Shown here in pieces: positions 1 to 5,245 of a stretch of 5,245 nt of DNA. The DNA is from a bacterium. Its GTDB lineage: Bacteria > Patescibacteriota > Microgenomatia > UBA8517. How positions within the stretch are numbered: the stretch's first letter is position 1; each line of letters begins with the position of its first letter. The translations under genes and the position numbers were made by a program. The notes below the pieces were generated by a model. That model did not search any database and was not told the origin of the DNA. It saw only the letters and a program-made list of their open reading frames with translations. The DNA is taken from contig JAKAKU010000037.1 of NCBI GenBank assembly GCA_021824385.1, positions 1 through 5,245 of the forward strand, in the 5' to 3' direction.

Positions 1-231
1 CTTCTGCAATAATCATTTCCTCATTATGAAATAAAATATCTTAAAAAAGAACACCAATATTTTTTATTTTAGTAACAGGAGGAGGGGGATGATGGGGTAT
101 GATATAGTTGCGTGAAAATCGTAGTGTGAAAAATAGCACTATAGTATTTTGTGTGATAACGAGCATACTGCCTTCTGTCTAAAGCAAACAACGATACCGA
201 ATCCATTAACCAAGTTGATACAATGTAACGT
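1..231. other. AT-rich intergenic region upstream of the PEGA gene
   Basis: I see no complete gene here. The first ~60 bases are strongly AT-rich. A G-rich stretch at 77-97 contains a perfect AGGAGG (77-82) followed after 6 nt by ATG ATG at 89-94, opening an 8-codon frame that stops at 113-115; this may be chance. A weak dyad, TAGTG at 122-126 against CACTA at 137-141, has no T tract. At the extreme left, a minus-strand ATG at 16-14 opens a frame (Met-Ile-Ile-Ala-Glu) that runs off the edge, with CATAAT six bases before it, so a divergent gene could start there. Plus-strand frames ending at 27-29 or 32-34 could equally be the tail of an upstream gene. Five to ten codons are too few to decide. 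Confidence 0.6.
216..224 (+). promoter_or_regulatory. Candidate extended -10 promoter for a leaderless transcript
   Basis: The sequence TGATACAAT is a TGN extension followed by TACAAT, a 5/6 match to the sigma-70 type -10 box. There is no recognisable -35 box 16-18 bp further upstream, which fits an extended -10 promoter. A start 7-8 nt after the box would fall at 231-232, on the ATG of the PEGA gene itself. That gene has no Shine-Dalgarno sequence, so a leaderless mRNA is the simplest reading. The match is short and could be chance. Confidence 0.4.
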
Positions 232-1071
232 ATGAATAAAAAGCGCAAAACCATCCTCTTCTCTTTGGGAGGAGCAGCCATTTTGTTTGCGGTAATACTC
301 GTGTTTATTATAGGTATTTCTCAAACAAAAGCCGAACTTCGGGTAGAGTCAAACGTTGAGTCAGACGTGTATGTTAATGGTGAACACATAGGGGTAACGC
401 CGCTTACACACGAAACACTTGCCACAAAAACGTTATTAAAAGTAGTTCCTCATGAGAAAAATAGCGACTACCTCCCCTATGAGACAGCCCTCTCCCTCAC
501 TCCCCAGACTAAAACTATTGTGCGACACAACTTTAGTAGTGCGTTTTCTGGTACAACCACCCAAATTATGTCATTGAAAAATGAAAGCAAAAACAGCTCT
601 CCAATAACAATTGTTACAAACCCTGAATCTGCATATGTTTTTGTTAACAATGAATATATGGGCACTTCTCCACTCCGCATTGAGAAGCCACCTTCCACCT
701 ATTCTGTCCAAGTTATGCATACGGGCTTTCAAGCTATGCAAGTGACCCTTAAAAGTGTTCTCGGATACAACCTTACCGCGTTTTTAGACCTTGCCGCACA
801 ACCTGATGTCGACCGTAATACAAATCAATCGGCCTCTCGGGCACAACAGGGAACGTCTATTGTAACTATTTTGAAAACGCCAACAGGGTACGTTCGGGTG
901 CACGAAAGTCCTCAGGAGTCAGCTCAGGAAATTTCTCGCGCGATAATTGGACGAGAATATCAGTTTGAAGCGTATTCTCCGCTTAAAGATTGGATTGAAA
1001 TAAATCTAAATGCTTCAGAGTCCGGATGGATTTTGACCAAGTACGCAACAGTGAGTGCGTCAACGCGTTAA
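232..1071 (+). CDS. Membrane-anchored surface protein with two PEGA domains and a C-terminal SH3-like domain
   Basis: This 279-residue protein has a basic N-terminus (NKKRK), one hydrophobic segment at about 8-30 that should act as an uncleaved signal anchor, and an extracytoplasmic remainder. Two PEGA repeats follow: about 36-103 (VYVNGEHIGVTPL at 46-58) and about 124-187 (VFVNNEYMGTSPL at 136-148). Both show the family pattern of a beta strand, VNG or VNN, a Gly turn and (T/S)PL. A Ser/Asn/Gln-rich linker (about 190-208) leads to about 208-273, which resembles a bacterial SH3b domain (VRVHESP early, GWILTKYA at the end). PEGA domains are found in surface proteins and SH3b domains often bind cell-wall material, so a role in envelope attachment is inferred; no enzyme motif is visible. 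The start is fixed because an in-frame TAA lies two codons upstream (226-228). There is no Shine-Dalgarno. It is transcribed towards the glycosylation cluster and is not part of that operon. Confidence 0.85.
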   Translation: MNKKRKTILFSLGGAAILFAVILVFIIGISQTKAELRVESNVESDVYVNGEHIGVTPLTHETLATKTLLKVVPHEKNSDYLPYETALSLTPQTKTIVRHNFSSAFSGTTTQIMSLKNESKNSSPITIVTNPESAYVFVNNEYMGTSPLRIEKPPSTYSVQVMHTGFQAMQVTLKSVLGYNLTAFLDLAAQPDVDRNTNQSASRAQQGTSIVTILKTPTGYVRVHESPQESAQEISRAIIGREYQFEAYSPLKDWIEINLNASESGWILTKYATVSASTR

Positions 1072-1082
1072 GATGTCAGAAT

Positions 1083-1137
1083 GCGGCTACATCGCCACTC
1101 CGCCGTAAAGCGGCTTAGATAGCAACACCGCCGTAAA
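1083..1137 (-). repeat. Imperfect tandem duplication of the 3' end of the UbiA-family gene
   Basis: Two adjoining copies are read on the minus strand. Copy A (1137-1110, 28 nt) contains the last codons and the TAA stop of the UbiA-family gene, encoding Y-G-G-V-A-I-stop. Copy B (1109-1083, 27 nt) lies just after that stop and would encode Y-G-G-V-A-M-stop (TAG) in its own frame. The first ten bases, TTTACGGCGG, are identical, and both copies end GCCGC. About 23 of 28 positions match. The four substitutions are exactly three bases apart, at third codon positions (GGT/GGA, GTT/GTG, GCT/GCG, ATC/ATG); the only other difference is one base at the stop codon. Confidence 0.8.
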
Positions 1138-2053
1138 AGATGAAGAGTACAATTCCCGTCCATAAAAATATGGAAATAATAAGTGCGGGGTCAGTTAAAA
1201 GTACTTTTTCGGGAGCCTCTGTTTTTTCTTGGAAAATAAGGGCTTCATAACGCATGATTCCAAAGATAACGACTGGAATGGTAACCATTAACAGTTTGTT
1301 TACGGTTGTTGCCTTTGAAATTTCAGATAAGAAAAGCCACAATGGTTGCGCGGCGTGTGGGCTTTCAAAAAAAGCAAACAGTGCCCAGCTCATCCATGCA
1401 GAGTTTGCAAACATCGAGACATACGCATTAAGTGTATCTTTTGTGTATTTTGATAGGCTCTTCCTCGTTTGCCCGCTTCCCCCTGTCGCCCCAAATTCTG
1501 CCCTTCTTTTTCCGGATGCCAAAAAGAGCGAGGTTGCAATGACACAGAGTAAAAACCACACTGATAAATGTGCGTTGATGATATACGCCCCCGCATAGAT
1601 ACGCAGCACAAATCCACTCGCGATGATAATAATGTCAACGACAGCAATATGCTTTAAGTACAGCGAGTACGCTACCTGAATCGCGAGATAAAGCAAAATG
1701 ATAAGTGCAAAGAAGTCGGCAATGGAAAGAGCCAAAACGAGTGACATCACCGCGAGTGTGCAGCTATACAAAAGTGCAAGAGTTGGCTCAATCCGTCCCG
1801 CAGCAATTGGACGATTCTTCTTGGTGGGGTGTTGTTTGTCACGCTCACGATCCAAGATATCATTGAACACATATGAGGCTGAGGTTGCGAGGTTAAGTGC
1901 AAAGAAGGCTTCGAGTACGATAAGAAACACATTCCGTTCAAAAAGGAGCCCTGAAAAAATAAGAGCAGCGAACACCGCAACATTTTTTACCCAGTGGACT
2001 GGACGTGCGAGCCGGATAAGATCTGGTATTATTTTGATCGGGTCTTGAACCAT
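1115..2053 (-). CDS. UbiA-family decaprenyl-phosphate phosphoribosyltransferase (DPPR synthase-like)
   Basis: The family transfers 5-phosphoribose from PRPP to a polyprenyl phosphate at the membrane. In actinobacteria this is the first step towards decaprenyl-phosphoryl arabinose (Rv3806c/UbiA). The 312-residue product has about eight to nine hydrophobic segments and the hallmark Asp-rich motif NDILDRERD at 64-72, followed by HPTKKNRPIAAG at 75-86. The second motif is YSLYLKHIAVVD at 129-140 plus SGFVLRIYAG at 146-155, then GKRRAE at 181-186. The HPTK..RPIAAG and GKR.AE pattern favours DPPR synthase over quinone or haem prenyltransferases. The frame stays open to 2233, but the start at 2053 is preferred: it has a perfect AGGAGG 9 nt upstream, gives normal family length and avoids a long overlap. 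It overlaps the WecA-like gene by 25 bp, so translation is probably coupled. No epimerase genes (DprE1/DprE2) lie in the window, so whether the product becomes an arabinose or a ribose donor is open. Confidence 0.88.
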   Translation of the reverse strand: MVQDPIKIIPDLIRLARPVHWVKNVAVFAALIFSGLLFERNVFLIVLEAFFALNLATSASYVFNDILDRERDKQHPTKKNRPIAAGRIEPTLALLYSCTLAVMSLVLALSIADFFALIILLYLAIQVAYSLYLKHIAVVDIIIIASGFVLRIYAGAYIINAHLSVWFLLCVIATSLFLASGKRRAEFGATGGSGQTRKSLSKYTKDTLNAYVSMFANSAWMSWALFAFFESPHAAQPLWLFLSEISKATTVNKLLMVTIPVVIFGIMRYEALIFQEKTEAPEKVLLTDPALIISIFLWTGIVLFIFYGGVAI

Positions 2054-3093
2054 AAGAAAAATCCTCCTAAACCAATTGTTACTCCTAATATAGTATACAG
2101 CTTGTCGGCTGCATGGATGTTTAACGCGATTGCGCCGAGAAGCGCAGTTGCACCCCAATACATAAATGCCGTTTGCTCTTGGGTTAGCCCGAGCTGCATC
2201 AGCTTGTGATGTAGATGAGACTTGTCTCCCCACACGGGAGATTTCCCCTCAATAATTCTCCGTATGACAATATATGTCGTATCAATAAGTGGAACCCCCA
2301 TTACCACAAGTAACGTTCCTACTTTTGTCGTGGTCAGAATTGCCAAAATTGCCAGCACATATCCGGCAACGGTGGAGCCTCCAAATCCCGGCATAATTCG
2401 TTGAGGGAAAATATGCCAGGGAAGAAATCCAATATATGCACCCGATAAAATGCTGGCTAAAATAATTACCGGCCACTCAGCAATATCGGCAGAAAATTGA
2501 AGAGATAAAAGAGCCACAATAATCGCGGCAATTCCCACTACTCCCGATAGTTGCCCCGGTACTCCCTTTGCTCCTAAATTCACAAAATTCATAAGGCTTA
2601 CAATCCACACAAATGCAAAAAAGTCGGAAATAACCCAAATAGTTCTCATTTCTCCGAAAAGAAAGAAAGAAATCTGCGGATGTGAGAGATCAATGATTCC
2701 TCCGAACGGATTGGTGATATAGGCAATTCCAATTCCTGAAACAATGGGAAGAAGTGCCGCAATACTCATCACGACAAGCCTGATATAGGGATGCAAATTA
2801 TATTTGTCATCGAGGACTCCGAGTACAGTAAGGACTATTACCCCAAGTAAGATTGCTTTCATATGAGAGTCAAGGGGTAAGAACAATAAGGAGCTCAATA
2901 TAAGAGCGGTTGAAATACCCAGTGCTCCCGCCCGTGGCGTTGGTTTAGTATGAATTACCTTTACATGCTTATTTTTTTGGGGATCGTCAATCAAATCGAA
3001 ACGTTTTGCGAATGCGATGGAAATGGGAGTAAGTAAAAAAGACAATAAGAAAGCAAAAATAAATGGAATAAAAATGAGAAGGCTTGTTTCCAT
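2029..3093 (-). CDS. WecA/MraY-superfamily polyprenyl-phosphate sugar-1-phosphate transferase, divergent active site
   Basis: Members transfer a HexNAc-1-phosphate from a UDP-sugar to polyprenyl phosphate, starting lipid-linked glycan synthesis on the inner membrane face. This 354-residue, very hydrophobic protein (about ten to eleven helices) has the family length and motif order: TKPTPRAG at 49-56, LDD at 94-96, NFVNL at 169-173, VPLID near 267-271 and SPVWGDKSHLHHKL at 285-298 (HLHH, 293-296). HLHH points to the WecA/TagO branch rather than MraY. The DGxDG motif reads KGVPG (176-180), so both aspartates are replaced, and the usual MGDSGS reads MPGFGGS (234-240). I recall related variants from CPR genomes, so the gene may be intact with altered chemistry or sugar specificity. 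The ATG at 3093, 7 bp after the previous stop, is preferred to an in-frame TTG at 3114; neither has a Shine-Dalgarno. The family is clear; the substrate is unknown. Confidence 0.85.
   Translation of the reverse strand: METSLLIFIPFIFAFLLSFLLTPISIAFAKRFDLIDDPQKNKHVKVIHTKPTPRAGALGISTALILSSLLFLPLDSHMKAILLGVIVLTVLGVLDDKYNLHPYIRLVVMSIAALLPIVSGIGIAYITNPFGGIIDLSHPQISFFLFGEMRTIWVISDFFAFVWIVSLMNFVNLGAKGVPGQLSGVVGIAAIIVALLSLQFSADIAEWPVIILASILSGAYIGFLPWHIFPQRIMPGFGGSTVAGYVLAILAILTTTKVGTLLVVMGVPLIDTTYIVIRRIIEGKSPVWGDKSHLHHKLMQLGLTQEQTAFMYWGATALLGAIALNIHAADKLYTILGVTIGLGGFFLWFKTRSK
2063..2068 (-). promoter_or_regulatory. Strong Shine-Dalgarno of the UbiA-family gene
   Basis: On the minus strand this reads AGGAGG, followed by 9 nt and the ATG at 2053. 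It lies inside the last codons of the WecA-like gene and decides the start of the UbiA-family gene. It is the only clear Shine-Dalgarno attached to a gene in the cluster. Confidence 0.85.
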
Positions 3094-3100
3094 AGGCGAT

Positions 3101-3445
3101 TTAAAAATTTCCAACCAAAAAGAGAATCTTAAAGACAGTCACTGTCGAAAGTACGGTAAGAACACACAAAGAGAGCACGAGGAGTGTTTCGAGGAAATTA
3201 TCTTTATAGGCTTTATTGATAAGAATGGTCGTGATGAGTGCGACGAGTACAAAGCTTGGAGGTATAAAGACACCTTTTGCCGGTCCGAGTTGTTCAACTC
3301 CTGTCGGATTTCCATAATACAGCGGAACAAGCGGTGGAATTTTTGACCAGTTGAGATAGATGAAAAGAAGCGTAGCCACGTTTATGAAAAAAACGATGCC
3401 CAAGGTCTTTTTCCACTGCAAGACTCCGTCTAAAAATATCTTCAT
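3101..3445 (-). CDS. Small three-helix membrane protein of unknown function
   Basis: This 114-residue protein has hydrophobic segments at about 14-32, 59-78 and 85-112. Between the first two lies a probably non-cytoplasmic loop with the pattern WSKIPPLVPLYYGNPTG at 33-49, followed by VEQLG. The Pro-rich loop after the first helix recalls the DUF1648 pattern (W..IP...P.H/Y...G), but this is only a resemblance. I recall similar small proteins in CPR genomes without an assigned role. The ATG at 3445 overlaps the stop of the family 39 gene as ATGA (3445-3442) with no Shine-Dalgarno, suggesting translation by re-initiation. An in-frame TTG at 3463 is a less likely start. Its place between two lipid-linked sugar enzymes suggests a helper or lipid-carrier role, but nothing in the sequence shows an activity. 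Confidence 0.75.
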   Translation of the reverse strand: MKIFLDGVLQWKKTLGIVFFINVATLLFIYLNWSKIPPLVPLYYGNPTGVEQLGPAKGVFIPPSFVLVALITTILINKAYKDNFLETLLVLSLCVLTVLSTVTVFKILFLVGNF

Positions 3446-4896
3446 TGGCTTGTATTGTACCAAATTGATGAGCCGTGAGGCGACTGTGCCTGTGTGTAGT
3501 TAGTTTCTACAAACTGTTGTAATGCTAAAAATGGCTGAGCTTCATCGAGAATAATAATAAGCTTTGGTTTTGTGGCCTGAATTTCGGCGTAGGTTTCTGC
3601 TTCAGAAGAAAAATCATGAATATGATAATCGGCTACATATTTGATTGGAGGAACTCTCCGAGAGAGTGCATAAATTGAGGCACTGTCCCCCCATACAAAA
3701 ATACGGTCAGTCGGCTTTGTTGTTTGCGTTACAAATCGTGCAATTTCATAATTTCTACTTACAACCGGGCTAAATTTATCAAAGTATGCATCTTGTCCTT
3801 GTGTTACCAGTGTTCCCAATCGATCAAAATAGAGACTGGTCGAATATTGCCAAAAGTTAAAATACACTGCAACGAAAAAAACGAGTGAAAGTGGAAAAAT
3901 AACTAATACTTGTTCCAGTGTTTCATCTGTTACCAGGAGGCCCATGAGAAGCGACAGACTGGGAATAATTTGGACAAAATAATGTGGATACGGTCGTTCA
4001 GAAAGCGTTGCTGCAAAAAGGCTGGTAATAAGCCATGCGCAGGCTATAAGGAATGGTTTGCTCCGTTTTTTCCTGAAAACAAAAAGCACCAAAAATCCGA
4101 CTGCTGCCAAAAATGCTCTTATAAGAAGTGGCCCATTTTTACTGATAAAGGAAACTTGTGTGGAACTAGGGCGCCAGCTACTTACATAGCCAAAGTTTTG
4201 CAGGAATGCTGCTACTAAGTATTCATGGAAAGCACCTCTTAAGTAATACCAAACAAAAGTAATAATGATGAGTGCACTTACTCCACCAATAAGTATTGCT
4301 GTTTTAATAATAAACTCTCGCAGTGAAGCTTTCCTAAACTGAAGCGCAAAGAGCCAGACTGCAACAACCGCTCCCACATCAAAGATTGACGGTATTTTAA
4401 AAAGAGACGCTATACCTAAAAATATCCCAGCCAAAAATACCGAACGATACCTATTCCCTTTTAACACCAAGAGCAGTGCAATAAGAGTTGGCAGAATCAT
4501 GAAAAGCTCAGCGTTTGCAACAAACCCTTCTAACAAAGGAAGACTCGTAAAAAATGCAAACAAAAGCGTTGCGGCCTTTACGGTATTTGGGTTTTTAACG
4601 AGTGTTTTCGTCAGATGCCAGAACACAACAATGGTTGCAATCATCCACATACATAAGATTGCTCGAAACCAGAAGACATTGCCTGCTATGGCCGCTAGAA
4701 AATACAACAGTGGAGGTTTGTTGTCATGGATTTCCTTGTAGAGAATGAGTCCTCTTCGAATCCCCTCTCCAAGGCTTAGATAAATCATTTCGTCGCCATA
4801 GTAGAACGGCTCAAAAAGAGAGGGAATACGTACGACAAAGACAGCAACAAGAGAAAGTGTCAGCCAATGAGGAATTTTCAGCCACGTAAGTTTCAT
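3442..4896 (-). CDS. GT-C fold, family 39 / PMT_2-like membrane glycosyltransferase
   Basis: This class takes a sugar from a polyprenyl-phosphate donor and attaches it to a protein, lipid or glycan on the outer face of the membrane. The 484-residue product starts with a helix, then the first external loop with YYGDEMIY at 32-39, whose Asp35-Glu36 is the usual catalytic acidic pair, and then ILYKEIHDNKPPLLYF at 51-66, the family's 'G..pY.d..d.kPPl' signature. About ten to twelve membrane segments run to about residue 365. The C-terminal ~120 residues are soluble, include IFVWGDSASIYALSRR, and end in a short polar tail. Acceptor and sugar cannot be told from sequence. The ATG at 4896 is preferred; an in-frame GTG at 4911 would add five residues, and neither has a convincing Shine-Dalgarno. 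It follows the partial gene by 41 bp and overlaps the next by 4 bp. Confidence 0.85.
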   Translation of the reverse strand: MKLTWLKIPHWLTLSLVAVFVVRIPSLFEPFYYGDEMIYLSLGEGIRRGLILYKEIHDNKPPLLYFLAAIAGNVFWFRAILCMWMIATIVVFWHLTKTLVKNPNTVKAATLLFAFFTSLPLLEGFVANAELFMILPTLIALLLVLKGNRYRSVFLAGIFLGIASLFKIPSIFDVGAVVAVWLFALQFRKASLREFIIKTAILIGGVSALIIITFVWYYLRGAFHEYLVAAFLQNFGYVSSWRPSSTQVSFISKNGPLLIRAFLAAVGFLVLFVFRKKRSKPFLIACAWLITSLFAATLSERPYPHYFVQIIPSLSLLMGLLVTDETLEQVLVIFPLSLVFFVAVYFNFWQYSTSLYFDRLGTLVTQGQDAYFDKFSPVVSRNYEIARFVTQTTKPTDRIFVWGDSASIYALSRRVPPIKYVADYHIHDFSSEAETYAEIQATKPKLIIILDEAQPFLALQQFVETNYTQAQSPHGSSIWYNTSQ

Positions 4897-4937
4897 ACCT
4901 AACTTTAACACAAAAGAGACGGGAGTCCGCTAAACTT

Positions 4938-5245
4938 TTAAACTTTTTCAGTAACCTTGTACTCGATATATTTTCCAAGCATGAGGCGAGTATGTGCATC
5001 GAGTCCAGGAAGCGCACCAAAGAAAAACCCGGTGATAGGCATCAATATAAACTCGAACGGAATTAAGAGGGCACGCCAGAGTGGAAAAGTAGCCGGACGT
5101 GGTGGTTTATAAATATTATCGAAAATAATCATGATGACCAAAAACACCAAAGCGATGGTGAGCAGAAATGAAGACACCTGCGGAACTAAATATCCAAGCG
5201 TTGTTCTGCCAAATGCAGGATTTAAAAGCGTTGGCAGCGTGAGTC
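4938..5245 (-). CDS. C-terminus of a membrane protein, probably a family 2 glycosyltransferase (partial)
   Basis: Only the last 101 residues are in the window. The frame is open, without a stop, to the right edge, so the true start is outside; the internal GTG at 5177 is not the start. The fragment has a hydrophobic segment (FLLTIALVFLVIMIIF), a basic/proline loop (YKPPRPATFP), a second hydrophobic segment (ALLIPFEFILMPITGFFFG) and a polar tail, LPGLDAHTRLMLGKYIEY, then VTEKV. I recall tails of the type LPGLDAQTRLMLGK...VTEKV from large GT2 (cellulose-synthase-like) glycosyltransferases of CPR bacteria, and the neighbours agree. The catalytic domain is not visible, so the assignment rests on this tail and on context. 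Confidence 0.6.
   Translation of the reverse strand, partial: LTLPTLLNPAFGRTTLGYLVPQVSSFLLTIALVFLVIMIIFDNIYKPPRPATFPLWRALLIPFEFILMPITGFFFGALPGLDAHTRLMLGKYIEYKVTEKV

Noticed and set aside
77..97. G-rich tract as a G-quadruplex
   Set aside because: Only two runs of three or more G are present; a stable three-layer quadruplex needs four.
69..324. Two minus-strand open frames across the leader and the start of the PEGA gene
   Set aside because: Their translations show no domain pattern, and they overlap the well-supported PEGA gene.
1072..1093. Inverted repeat GATGT...ACATC just after the PEGA stop, as a terminator
   Set aside because: It has a five-pair stem, a long loop and no T tract, so it is not convincing as an intrinsic terminator.
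1102..1114. Hairpin GCCG(T)AAA(G)CGGC in the convergent gap, as a bidirectional terminator
   Set aside because: The stem is only four GC pairs plus one wobble and no T tract follows on either strand. It is largely a by-product of the joined repeat copies.
2054..2233. Upstream in-frame extension of the UbiA-family gene (372-residue reading)
   Set aside because: It lies wholly within the WecA-like gene, lacks family similarity, and the ATG at 2053 has a strong Shine-Dalgarno and gives the usual family length.
3910..4218. Plus-strand Lys/Cys-rich open frame inside the family 39 gene
   Set aside because: It is an antisense shadow of a membrane protein gene with no independent start signal or domain.

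Overview
The window looks like part of a bacterial genome from the Candidate Phyla Radiation (Patescibacteria, perhaps Microgenomates-like). This is inferred from gene flavour, not from any marker gene: a WecA-type transferase with altered active-site motifs, a small 'IPPLVPLYYGNPTG' membrane protein, a PEGA-SH3 surface protein, mostly weak or absent Shine-Dalgarno sites and tight gene packing. UGA is used as a stop (end of the family 39 gene), so the standard bacterial code applies. There are no RNA genes, mobile elements, CRISPR arrays or phage genes.

Layout. Bases 1-231 are a non-coding leader containing an extended -10 promoter placed so that the next gene would be translated from a leaderless mRNA. 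Bases 232-1071 (+) encode a membrane-anchored surface protein with two PEGA repeats and a C-terminal SH3-like domain. It converges, across a 43-bp gap, on a minus-strand cluster filling the rest of the window. In transcription order (right to left) the cluster is: the C-terminus of a multi-pass protein, probably a family 2 glycosyltransferase, cut by the window edge (4938-5245); a GT-C/family 39 polyprenyl-phosphate-sugar-dependent glycosyltransferase (3442-4896); a 114-residue three-helix membrane protein of unknown function (3101-3445); a WecA/MraY-superfamily sugar-1-phosphate transferase (2029-3093); and a UbiA-family decaprenyl-phosphate phosphoribosyltransferase (1115-2053).

The four complete minus-strand genes are probably one operon: spacings are a 4-bp ATGA overlap, 7 bp, and a 25-bp overlap with the Shine-Dalgarno of the last gene inside the coding sequence of the one before. 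Together they describe a lipid-linked sugar pathway at the cytoplasmic membrane. The WecA-like and UbiA-like enzymes would load polyprenyl phosphate with a sugar-phosphate and with phosphoribose, and the family 39 enzyme would use a polyprenyl-phosphate sugar on the outer face.

The most unusual points are a 28-bp imperfect duplication of the 3' end of the UbiA gene, whose copies differ almost only at third codon positions (a likely recombination scar), and the loss of several normally conserved aspartates in the WecA-like enzyme. I do not see a clearly new biological system; the uncharacterised small membrane protein in the glycosylation operon is the nearest candidate.
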